Assembly: GCA_016764285.1 (NCBI GenBank)
Contig: JAESSC010000066.1
Span: forward strand, 3,634 to 9,368
Direction of reading: 5' to 3'
DNA length: 5,735 nucleotides
Source of the DNA: Pelagibacteraceae bacterium
GTDB lineage: Bacteria > Pseudomonadota > Alphaproteobacteria > Pelagibacterales > Pelagibacteraceae
In this document: positions 1 through 5,735 of the stretch, one piece after another
Layout: each line of letters starts with the position of its first letter
Position numbering within the stretch: the stretch's first letter is position 1
The notes under the pieces: model-generated
The model's database searches: none
Seen by the model: only the letters and a program-made list of their open reading frames with translations
What the model was told of the DNA's origin: nothing
Program-made: the position numbers and the translations under genes

Positions 1-224
1 TAGAAAAAAAAATAAAAAAACAACTTTTAGAGTTAAGAAGATATATTGAAAAAAATTGCAAGAATGTTGGTTACAACTTTCCTCGCGAAGCCAGAAGTAT
101 CCATTATGATAAGAAAACTTCGAAAGGTATATATGGCATGGCTACACCAGAAGAAACCCTTGAGTTACTGGAGGAGGGTATTGATGTTGCTACTATACCT
201 TGGCAGAATAAGTCAGAAAACTAA
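1..224 (+). CDS. DUF1178 family protein, C-terminal part (start lies outside the window)
   Basis: The reading frame whose first whole codon is at position 3 stays open to a TAA at 222-224 and encodes 73 residues. It has no start codon of its own because the gene begins before the window. The visible part reads LRRYIEKNCKNVGYNFPREA near its start, then EARSIHYDKK, GIYGMATPEET and a final GIDVATIPW. This pattern (charged helix, EARxIHY, a GIYGxATPEE turn, then a hydrophobic strand ending in PW) matches the C-terminus of the DUF1178 family as I remember it. Family members are small proteins with an N-terminal cysteine-pair region, which is outside the window here. Their function is not established. 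The gene often sits near ubiG in alphaproteobacteria, which supports the call. Its stop codon overlaps that of the convergent ubiG. A competing frame at 46-273 gives a basic, low-complexity product and is rejected. Confidence 0.85.
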   Translation, partial: EKKIKKQLLELRRYIEKNCKNVGYNFPREARSIHYDKKTSKGIYGMATPEETLELLEEGIDVATIPWQNKSEN

Positions 225-976
225 TTCTTTGAAAAGGTTGAAATATAGTTTACTGATGCGTCAGTGCTCTTGAGCCATTTTTTTGAAAATAAGTTAAATT
301 TCATTCCAACCATTTCATCCATTGTAAAGTTATTTCTGATTGCAATATTTTCTAACTCTTGTGGTGTTAAAAATTTCTCCCAATCGTGAGTACCAATTGG
401 TAGCCATCTCAAAATATACTCAGCACCCAGGATTGCATACAAGTATGATTTTAAATTTTTGTTTATTGTAGCGACGAACATAATTCCATTTTTTTCGATT
501 AACGTTGCGCAATTTTGAATAAACAAATTTACATTTGAAACATGCTCAACAACTTCCATGTTCAGAATTACATTAAATTTATTTTTAAATTTTAAATTTT
601 CTGGTGAACATTTGATGTAGTTGATATTTAAATTCATTTCTTTGGCGTGGAATTTTGCAACTTTAATATTGTTTTTTGATGCGTCTATTCCAGTTACTGT
701 TGCTCCCAATCTTTTTAAGGGCTCACATAACAGTCCTCCACCACAACCGATATCTAAAATATTTATTTTTTTTAATGGTTCTTGAGCTTTTGGGTTTAGT
801 CCAAAATAATCAACTAGTTTTTCTTTAATAAACTTAATTCTAGTAGGATTAAAAAGATGTAAAGGTTTAAACTTTCCATTTGGATTCCACCAATCGCTAG
901 CTAATTTTGAAAACTTTTCTACTTCTATTTTATCTACTGTACTCAAAATGATAATCGTTTGGATTCTCTTGTGCAT
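221..976 (-). CDS. ubiG: Ubiquinone biosynthesis O-methyltransferase UbiG
   Basis: UbiG is the SAM-dependent enzyme that performs both O-methylation steps of ubiquinone synthesis (2-polyprenyl-6-hydroxyphenol and 3-demethylubiquinol), in the cytoplasm or at the inner membrane face. Counting from the ATG at 976 (251 aa), the sequence shows the UbiG N-terminal signature FSKLASDWWNPNGKFKPLH (22-40), SAM motif I LDIGCGGG (74-81), acidic motif VTGIDAS (94-100), MEVVEHV (140-146), and the family-specific segment GAEYILRWLPIGTHDWEKF (184-202), with VNY near the end. All expected motifs are present. The start is uncertain: a TTG at 946 would give 241 aa beginning STVDKIEVEKF after the initiator, closer to the usual 240-250 aa and to relatives that begin near this point. 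Neither start has a clear Shine-Dalgarno sequence. The gene is divergent from lysC and its TAG stop (221-223) overlaps the stop of the DUF1178 gene. Confidence 0.95.
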   Translation of the reverse strand: MHKRIQTIIILSTVDKIEVEKFSKLASDWWNPNGKFKPLHLFNPTRIKFIKEKLVDYFGLNPKAQEPLKKINILDIGCGGGLLCEPLKRLGATVTGIDASKNNIKVAKFHAKEMNLNINYIKCSPENLKFKNKFNVILNMEVVEHVSNVNLFIQNCATLIEKNGIMFVATINKNLKSYLYAILGAEYILRWLPIGTHDWEKFLTPQELENIAIRNNFTMDEMVGMKFNLFSKKWLKSTDASVNYISTFSKN

Positions 977-979
977 TTT

Positions 980-985
980 TATAAT
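980..985 (+). promoter_or_regulatory. Possible -10 element of the lysC operon promoter
   Basis: An exact TATAAT lies in the AT-rich divergent region, about 53 bases before the lysC ATG. The best upstream partner I can see is a poor -35 match, TTTGGA at 958-963 with a 16-base gap. If used, transcription would start near 992 and give an untranslated leader of about 45 bases. In so AT-rich a stretch a perfect hexamer can occur by chance, so this is only a candidate. The position just before the ATG at 976 on the other strand would also leave little room for a ubiG promoter unless ubiG starts further inside, at 946. I see no operator-like repeat or riboswitch in 977-1037. Confidence 0.3.
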
Positions 986-1037
986 AAAGAGTATTTATTA
1001 CCAAATAATATATAAAGTAAATAAATTATTTTGGGTT

Positions 1038-2252
1038 ATGAAAAGATTAGTCCTTAAGTTTGGCGGAACTTCTGTTGGAAGTATAGAAAAAATACAGAAA
1101 GTTGCCAATATTATAAAAAAGAGACATGAAGAAGGTAATGAAATTATCGTTATCGTTTCTGCAATGTTTGGAGTTACTAATGATTTGAAAAAAAAATCAA
1201 ATTCAATTAGTAAAAATTTTGATAGCAAAGAGTTGGATGTATTGCTTTCTTCAGGCGAACAGATTTCAAGTTCACTTTTGTCAGGAGCTATTATAGATTT
1301 AGGAGTTAAAGCGAGATCATGGATGGGTTGGCAACTTCCAATTCTTACAGACGGTAATCATACATCCTCACAAGTAATAAACATTAAAACGGAAGAAATC
1401 TTAAATTTTATTTCAGGCAGAGGTGTAGCAGTAATTGCTGGTTTTCAGGGAGTTTCGTCTAACAATAGAATTACTACTTTAGGCAGAGGAGGCTCTGATC
1501 TATCTGCGGTAGCAGTTGCAAAATTTTTTGAAACAGATTCTTGCGAAATTTATACTGACGTTGAGGGGGTACTCACAACAGATCCCTCAATACACGAAAA
1601 GGCAAAAAAAATTGATAAAATTTCATATGAAGAAATGTTGGAAATGTCTTCTTTGGGAGCAAAAGTTATGCAACCAATTTCTGTTCAAGCCTCCATGATT
1701 AATGATATTCCCGTTCATGTGAGGTCTGTTTTTTCAGAAAAAGCTGGAACAACAATAATATCCCAAAGTGAAATCGATTATAAAAAAGTAGTTACGGGCA
1801 TAGCCTATTCAAAAAATGATGCAAAAGTTACTCTTGTTGGAGTTGCAGATAAACCTGGTGTTGCGGCTGCGATTTTTGAACCATTTGAAAAAAACAACAT
1901 CAATATTGATATGGTAATACAAACTGCTGCTTCTAACGGCAAAAAAACAGATGTTACTTTTACTGTCAAAAGAGAGGATTTATTTAAAACACTGAAGTTA
2001 ATTGAAAAAAACAACCAGTATTTAAATTATCAAAAGATAATACATGATGACAAAGTTTCCAAAGTATCTATTATTGGTGCAGGGATGATTTCACATCCAG
2101 GGGTAGTTTATAAAATGTTTTCAGCTTTAGGACGTGAACAAATAAATATTTTGGCAATTTCAACTTCAGAGATAAAGATTTCTGTTTTAATTCAAGAAGA
2201 TATGACCCAAAAGGCAGTAAAAACTTTACATAAAAAATTTGAACTGGATTAA
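1038..2252 (+). CDS. lysC: Aspartate kinase LysC
   Basis: Aspartate kinase phosphorylates L-aspartate with ATP to aspartyl-4-phosphate, the first step towards lysine, diaminopimelate, threonine, methionine and isoleucine. From ATG 1038 the protein is 404 aa. The kinase domain (about 1-245) carries KFGGTSVG (7-14), SSGEQ (71-75), GFQGV (135-139), the nucleotide/aspartate-site motif TTLGRGGSDLSA (146-157) and YTDVEGVLTTDP (172-183). Two ACT domains follow (about 262-325 and 341-404), the usual site of feedback control by lysine and/or threonine. The frame is open back to an ATG at 948, but that would add 30 hydrophobic, AT-coded residues before MKRLVLKFGG; family members start at that methionine, so 1038 is chosen. 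No good Shine-Dalgarno sequence precedes it. It heads the operon, 7 bases before ispG. It is a monofunctional kinase, with no homoserine dehydrogenase domain. Confidence 0.97.
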   Translation: MKRLVLKFGGTSVGSIEKIQKVANIIKKRHEEGNEIIVIVSAMFGVTNDLKKKSNSISKNFDSKELDVLLSSGEQISSSLLSGAIIDLGVKARSWMGWQLPILTDGNHTSSQVINIKTEEILNFISGRGVAVIAGFQGVSSNNRITTLGRGGSDLSAVAVAKFFETDSCEIYTDVEGVLTTDPSIHEKAKKIDKISYEEMLEMSSLGAKVMQPISVQASMINDIPVHVRSVFSEKAGTTIISQSEIDYKKVVTGIAYSKNDAKVTLVGVADKPGVAAAIFEPFEKNNINIDMVIQTAASNGKKTDVTFTVKREDLFKTLKLIEKNNQYLNYQKIIHDDKVSKVSIIGAGMISHPGVVYKMFSALGREQINILAISTSEIKISVLIQEDMTQKAVKTLHKKFELD

Positions 2253-2259
2253 TAAGTAA

Positions 2260-3357
2260 ATGAGCATAAGACCATTTCGAGATATTAAAAGACGAAAAAC
2301 TAAAAAGATTAAAGTGGGTAACATCGAAGTAGGTGGTGATGCTCCGATATCAGTTCAGTCAATGACAAATACTTTAACAACTGATGTAGACGGCACAATT
2401 AAACAAATTAATGAACTAACTGAAGCAGGTGCTGATATAGTTAGGGTGTCTTGTCCGGATAAAGATTCGTCTTTATCTCTAAAAAAAATTTTAAAATATA
2501 TTAATGTTCCAATTGTAGCTGATATTCATTTTCATTATAAGAGAGCAATAGAGGCTGCAATTTCTGGAGCACAATGTTTAAGAATTAATCCTGGCAATAT
2601 AGGTTCTAAAGAAAGAGTTCGGGAAATTCTTAAGGCTGCAAAAGATAACGATTGTTCAATACGGATTGGAGTCAACTCTGGATCCCTAGGAAGAGAATTG
2701 CTTGAGAAATACAAGGAACCATGTCCCGAAGCATTGGTTGAAAGCGCTATAAATAATATAAAACTTCTAGAAGACGAAGATTTTTTTAATTTTAAAATAA
2801 GTGTAAAATCATCTGACGTTTTTTTAGCAACCAAAGCTTATAGATCTTTGTCATCAATTTGTGATTATCCTTTGCATTTAGGCATTACTGAAGCCGGAAG
2901 CTTGACACCCGGAAGCATTAAATCATCCATTGGAATGGGAATTTTACTTATGGAAGGTATAGGAGATACCATAAGAGTTTCTTTATCGGAAAATCCTGTT
3001 GAAGAAGTTAAAATTGGTTATGAAATTTTAAAATCCTTAAATTTAAGACATAGAGGAATAAACATTATATCTTGTCCTTCGTGTGCTCGACAAGCATTTC
3101 CGGTTATTGATACAGTTAAAATTTTAGAGAAGAAACTTTCACATATCAAAGAACCAATTACTATATCGATAATAGGGTGTGTTGTTAATGGCCCAGGAGA
3201 AGCTGCCCAAACTCAACTAGGATTGACTGGTGGAGGACAAAGCAATCATATGATGTATCTTTCTGGTTTGCCCCATCATAAAGTGGCTAGCGACAAAATA
3301 ATCGAAGAAGTTGTTAGTTTAGTGGAAAAAAAGTCTAAAGAACTTAGAAGCAATTAA
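2260..3357 (+). CDS. ispG: 4-hydroxy-3-methylbut-2-en-1-yl diphosphate synthase IspG (GcpE)
   Basis: IspG is the penultimate MEP-pathway enzyme. It reductively converts 2-C-methyl-erythritol-2,4-cyclodiphosphate to HMBPP using a [4Fe-4S] cluster, in the cytosol. The 365-aa product has the family's typical compact bacterial length (about 370). The N-terminal TIM barrel shows [12 protein letters not shown] (32-43), [10 protein letters not shown] (58-67), VADIHFHY (86-93), LRINPGNIG (107-115), [10 protein letters not shown] (135-143) and LGITEAGS (207-214, with the conserved Glu211). The C-terminal cluster domain has SCPSCAR (271-277) and [10 protein letters not shown] (305-314), giving the cluster ligands Cys272, Cys275, Cys307 and Glu314. 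All are present, so the enzyme should be active. It starts 7 bases after the lysC stop and ends 10 bases before prfA, so it is most likely cotranscribed with both. The start has no clear ribosome binding site. Confidence 0.97.
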   Translation: MSIRPFRDIKRRKTKKIKVGNIEVGGDAPISVQSMTNTLTTDVDGTIKQINELTEAGADIVRVSCPDKDSSLSLKKILKYINVPIVADIHFHYKRAIEAAISGAQCLRINPGNIGSKERVREILKAAKDNDCSIRIGVNSGSLGRELLEKYKEPCPEALVESAINNIKLLEDEDFFNFKISVKSSDVFLATKAYRSLSSICDYPLHLGITEAGSLTPGSIKSSIGMGILLMEGIGDTIRVSLSENPVEEVKIGYEILKSLNLRHRGINIISCPSCARQAFPVIDTVKILEKKLSHIKEPITISIIGCVVNGPGEAAQTQLGLTGGGQSNHMMYLSGLPHHKVASDKIIEEVVSLVEKKSKELRSN

Positions 3358-3367
3358 ACTACCAAAA

Positions 3368-4444
3368 ATGATCCCTTTAGAGAAAGTTCAACAAATAGTT
3401 AGTACGTACGAAACTTTAGAAAAAGAACTTGCGTCAGGTGATATTAACAAAAAAGATTTTGCTAATAAATCTAAAGGATATTCTAGTATTCGCGAAGTCA
3501 TTAATCAGGCTAGAAGCTATCTGAGTTTTAAAAAAGAACAAGCAGAACTTGAAAAAATTATAGAAGATAAAAAAAGTGATAAAGATATTATTGAGCTAGC
3601 CAAAAATGAACTTATTCAATTATCAAAAAAAAGGGAAGAGAATGAAAAAATACTAAAAGTATATCTTCTTCCAAAAGACGAAGCGGATTCAAAAAATGCC
3701 ATACTTGAAATAAGAGCCGGTACTGGCGGATTAGAAGCCACTTTGTTTGTTGCGGATCTTTATAAAATGTATGAAAGGGTTTGTTTAAATAAGAAATGGT
3801 CATTTGAAATTATAAATTTATCCAAAAGTGAAGCTGGCGGTTTTAAGGAAGTAATATTGTTAATAAAAGGTACTAACATTTACTCTTTTTTAAAATTTGA
3901 GTCGGGTGTACATAGAGTACAACGAGTACCTGAAACAGAAACGCAAGGTAGGGTTCACACATCAGCAGCTACTGTTGCAGTTCTTCCTGAGGCAGAAGAA
4001 ATAGATGTAAATATTAATGAAAAAGATTTAAGAATTGATGTTTTCAGATCAAGTGGGCCTGGTGGACAATCAGTTAATACGACGGATAGTGCTGTAAGAA
4101 TTACTCACCTACCTACAGGAATTGTTGTAAGTCAGCAAGATGAGAAATCACAACATAAGAATCGCGCAAAGGCTATGAAAATTTTAAGATCACGAGTTTA
4201 TGATGCTGAAAGAGAGAAAAAAGATAAAAAGCGATCAAAAGATAGAAAAAACCAAATAGGATCAGGAGATAGGTCAGAAAGAATTAGGACATATAATTTT
4301 CCACAAAGTAGAGTTACTGATCATAGAATAAATTTGACAATACATAAACTTCAAGAATTTTTAAATGGAGACGCATTTGAAGAATTCGGTCGAAATTTAA
4401 GGATACAAGATCAAGAAATCAAATTAGCAAATTTAAAACAATAA
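3368..4444 (+). CDS. prfA: Peptide chain release factor 1 (RF1)
   Basis: RF1 recognises UAA and UAG stop codons in the ribosomal A site and triggers release of the finished peptide. The 358-aa protein has the usual length. A helical N-terminal domain (about 1-100) is followed by [11 protein letters not shown] (114-124), the stop-codon recognition region [20 protein letters not shown] with the PxT motif as PET (188-190), and the catalytic loop [10 protein letters not shown] with GGQ at 232-234. The conserved [13 protein letters not shown] (258-270) and [18 protein letters not shown] (307-324) follow. PET, rather than the SPF tripeptide of RF2, identifies RF1. The GGQ glutamine is the residue methylated by PrmC, encoded next with a one-base gap. 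No clear Shine-Dalgarno sequence precedes the ATG. Confidence 0.98.
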   Translation: MIPLEKVQQIVSTYETLEKELASGDINKKDFANKSKGYSSIREVINQARSYLSFKKEQAELEKIIEDKKSDKDIIELAKNELIQLSKKREENEKILKVYLLPKDEADSKNAILEIRAGTGGLEATLFVADLYKMYERVCLNKKWSFEIINLSKSEAGGFKEVILLIKGTNIYSFLKFESGVHRVQRVPETETQGRVHTSAATVAVLPEAEEIDVNINEKDLRIDVFRSSGPGGQSVNTTDSAVRITHLPTGIVVSQQDEKSQHKNRAKAMKILRSRVYDAEREKKDKKRSKDRKNQIGSGDRSERIRTYNFPQSRVTDHRINLTIHKLQEFLNGDAFEEFGRNLRIQDQEIKLANLKQ

Positions 4445-4445
4445 A

Positions 4446-5285
4446 ATGATTTTAGAAAACACAATTAAACAAGCGTCACAACTTTTAAAAAATAAAAATA
4501 TTATTTCACACGAATTGGATGTTCAAGTAATTCTTTCAGATATCATGGGGGTAACAAGAGATTTTTTTATAGCGAACAGCCATATCAATGTCTCAATAAA
4601 TACAATAAAAAAATTTAACCATGCAATTAAGAGAAGAATTAATCGAGAACCAGTTGCTTACATAATTGGAAAGAAAGAATTCTGGAGCCAAGATTTTACA
4701 GTTAACCAGGCAACTCTGGTTCCAAGACCAGAAACTGAGCTATTAATTTATAAAGTTGTAGATTTTTTTAAAAATAAGAGGATAAATGTTTTAGATATTG
4801 GAACTGGTTCAGGTTGTATATTGCTTTCAATATTAAAGGAGTTAGATTTTTCAAGAGGAGTTGGTATAGATATTTCAACAAAGGCTATTAAAACAGCTCA
4901 AATCAATTCAAAGAATCTTAATTTGTTTCATCAGTCAAAGTTTAAAGTTTTTGATATAAGTAAATTTAATGTAGGAAAATATGATTTGATTGTTTCGAAT
5001 CCACCATATATTCCATCAAAGGATATAAAAAATTTAAGTAAAGATATAATAAATTATGAGCCTTTGGTTGCTTTAAACGGAGGGCTAGATGGTCTTGACC
5101 TAATAAGAAAAGTTATTTACAAGTCAAACAGTCTTTTAAAAAGAAATGGATTACTTGCAATTGAAATTGGATTTAATCAATATTTAAAAGTTTCTAGTTT
5201 ATTAAGGCAGTACGGATTTAGAGAAATGAGCAGGGAATGCGATCATAATCATAATGTACGTTGCATAATAAGCACAAAAGTGTAA
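4446..5285 (+). CDS. prmC: Release factor glutamine N5-methyltransferase PrmC (HemK)
   Basis: PrmC uses SAM to methylate the glutamine of the GGQ motif in release factors, raising termination efficiency. The 279-aa product has the normal length. An N-terminal helical substrate-binding domain (about 1-85) contains REPVAYIIGKKEFW (67-80). It is followed by TLVPRPETELLI (90-101), SAM motif I VLDIGTGSGC (115-124), the acidic GVGIDIS (138-144), and the catalytic SNPPYIP (184-190) whose NPPY binds the target glutamine. YEPLVALNGGLDGL (204-217) is also typical. It begins one base after the prfA stop, so translation is probably coupled to that of its substrate. It is the last plus-strand gene and ends 12 bases from the stop of a convergent gene. 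Its codon use is AT-rich like the rest of the operon, unlike the genes to its right. Confidence 0.97.
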   Translation: MILENTIKQASQLLKNKNIISHELDVQVILSDIMGVTRDFFIANSHINVSINTIKKFNHAIKRRINREPVAYIIGKKEFWSQDFTVNQATLVPRPETELLIYKVVDFFKNKRINVLDIGTGSGCILLSILKELDFSRGVGIDISTKAIKTAQINSKNLNLFHQSKFKVFDISKFNVGKYDLIVSNPPYIPSKDIKNLSKDIINYEPLVALNGGLDGLDLIRKVIYKSNSLLKRNGLLAIEIGFNQYLKVSSLLRQYGFREMSRECDHNHNVRCIISTKV

Positions 5286-5297
5286 TTATTTTAAATT

Positions 5298-5489
5298 TTA
5301 ATGATAAATATTTTGACAAATTAAAATATTAGTGAGTATTATAGAGAGCATTGTCGCCACTCCTAGAGCTGCCATTAAAGAAATAAAATTAAGCCCCGAT
5401 TTTTCCATTAATATCCACAACATAAGCATCGGTAGGGTAATTGTAATAAAGTGCATTGTTCGGTCGGCTCTGCTAAGTTTTCGAGTCAC
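5298..5489 (-). CDS. Small two-helix membrane protein, unrecognised (GTG start)
   Basis: I do not recognise a family. The 63-aa product has a basic N-terminus (TRKLSRADRT after the initiator), a first hydrophobic segment at about 13-28 (FITITLPMLMLWILM), a short loop with EKSG, and a second hydrophobic segment at about 34-57 (ISLMAALGVATMLSIILTN). This predicts a membrane hairpin, probably with both ends in the cytoplasm. The GTG start overlaps the upstream stop as GTGA (5489-5486), and GGAGG lies 7 bases before it, which makes this a convincing gene despite its size. Codon use is GC-richer than the operon until the last ten or so codons, which become AT-rich (ending CQNIYH). It probably works with the protein encoded by the overlapping gene, as partner subunits or as an accessory pair, but that is inference. 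Confidence 0.7.
   Translation of the reverse strand: MTRKLSRADRTMHFITITLPMLMLWILMEKSGLNFISLMAALGVATMLSIILTNILICQNIYH
5307..5330 (+). terminator. Weak AT-only hairpin at the convergent gene ends
   Basis: AATATTTTGA and TTAAAATATT form an inverted repeat with a CAAA loop: ten pairs on the plus-strand RNA, counting one G-U. It lies about 21 bases after the prmC stop and inside the last codons of the convergent small membrane gene. No U-run follows on the plus strand, and the stem has no G-C pair, so it would be a poor intrinsic terminator. It may simply reflect AT-rich sequence. Confidence 0.2.
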
Positions 5490-5731
5490 TTCTTAGCCTC
5501 CATAATAACAGTATAACCGTCAAGAGTAGTTGGTGATTTAACCGTGATTACTTCTGCATCTACAAGAGTTAAAATAAGCGCTGCGATTATTCCGACTAGA
5601 ATCACTATGGATGCGCTCCAGGTGTTTATCATTAGGCCGTTCATCGCAAAAAGCCCGCCAGACATAAACACATAAAATAGTGAGAACGGCTTAAGCATAA
5701 TCTTGCGCGTGACTTTAAATTCCCTATCCAT
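5486..5731 (-). CDS. Small two-helix membrane protein with a short C-terminal tail, unrecognised
   Basis: I do not recognise a family. The 81-aa product has a basic N-terminal stretch (DREFKVTRKIMLK after the initiator), hydrophobic segments at about 16-34 (FSLFYVFMSGGLFAMNGLM) and 38-57 (WSASIVILVGIIAALILTL), and a polar tail of about 24 residues (VKSPTTLDGYTVIMEAKK at the end). A membrane hairpin with cytoplasmic ends is predicted from the basic flanks. The ATG at 5731 is only four bases from the window edge, and the frame stays open to the edge, so a start further upstream cannot be excluded; an internal ATG at 5698 is also possible. It overlaps the next gene by four bases and contains that gene's ribosome binding site. 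G/C-ending codons (GTC, ACG, CGC, GGC, GCG, ACC, AGC) are much more frequent than in the operon genes. Confidence 0.65.
   Translation of the reverse strand: MDREFKVTRKIMLKPFSLFYVFMSGGLFAMNGLMINTWSASIVILVGIIAALILTLVDAEVITVKSPTTLDGYTVIMEAKK
5497..5501 (-). promoter_or_regulatory. Strong Shine-Dalgarno sequence for the GTG-started small membrane gene
   Basis: On the minus strand GGAGG is followed by seven bases and then GTG at 5489-5487. Motif and spacing are both ideal. It lies inside the last codons of the upstream gene (ATG GAG GCT AAG AAG TGA) and settles the choice of the GTG as a start. None of lysC, ispG, prfA or prmC has a comparable site. Confidence 0.75.
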
Positions 5732-5735
5732 TTTT

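Noticed and set aside
46..273. A 75-aa plus-strand frame starting with TTG
   Set aside because: It is in a different frame from the DUF1178 coding sequence, has a basic and low-complexity product without recognisable motifs, and runs into the 3' end of ubiG.
948..1037. N-terminal hydrophobic extension of LysC from the ATG at 948, resembling a membrane anchor
   Set aside because: Aspartate kinases start directly at MKRLVLKFGG-type sequences. The extension is translated AT-rich intergenic DNA containing the probable promoter, and would overlap the ubiG 5' end.
998..1228. A 76-aa minus-strand frame opposite the lysC start
   Set aside because: It is the antisense shadow of lysC codons; its hydrophobic look comes from reversed Lys/Glu-rich codons, and it would block the divergent region.
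1516..1698. A 60-aa plus-strand frame inside lysC
   Set aside because: It is an out-of-frame shadow within conserved kinase-domain coding sequence.
1635..1700. Internal start in lysC for a separate regulatory beta subunit, as in some Gram-positive and actinobacterial aspartate kinases
   Set aside because: In-frame ATGs exist (for example at residues 200, 203, 211 and 220), but none has a convincing ribosome binding site, so there is no support beyond analogy.
2535..2834. A 99-aa minus-strand frame inside ispG
   Set aside because: It is the antisense shadow of intact, conserved ispG sequence and has no recognisable motif.

Overview
The window looks like a piece of a small, AT-rich, streamlined alphaproteobacterial chromosome, of the kind found in marine SAR11-like lineages. 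This rests on gene content (a DUF1178 gene next to ubiG, then lysC, then prfA-prmC, a grouping familiar from alphaproteobacteria), on the A/T-heavy sequence and codon use, and on very short intergenic gaps (1 to 10 bases inside the main operon). The lineage assignment is an inference from one short window.

Layout from left to right. (1) Positions 1-224, plus strand: the 3' end of a DUF1178 family gene whose start lies before the window. (2) ubiG, minus strand, converges on it so tightly that the two stop codons overlap. (3) A short AT-rich divergent region (about 977-1037) separates ubiG from a plus-strand operon: lysC (aspartate kinase), ispG (MEP-pathway isoprenoid synthesis), prfA (peptide chain release factor 1) and prmC (the methyltransferase that modifies release factors). 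(4) Convergent to prmC lie two overlapping minus-strand genes for small, two-helix membrane proteins that I do not recognise. The second starts with GTG inside a GTGA overlap and has a textbook Shine-Dalgarno sequence.

The operon joins three jobs. LysC starts the aspartate-derived amino acid and diaminopimelate pathway. IspG makes HMBPP for isoprenoids, including the side chain of the ubiquinone that UbiG helps finish. RF1 and PrmC are factor and modifying enzyme in translation termination. No gene looks broken; catalytic and binding motifs are intact in all five recognised full-length proteins.

The most unusual part is the right end (about 5331-5735). It is GC-richer (about 40% by hand count, against roughly 20-38% per 60-base line, mean about 28%, in prmC), uses more G/C-ending codons, uses a strong ribosome binding site that the operon genes lack, and encodes unrecognised small membrane proteins. 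This fits a recently acquired segment, but the window ends before its other boundary. I found no RNA genes, CRISPR arrays, insertion sequences or long repeats.
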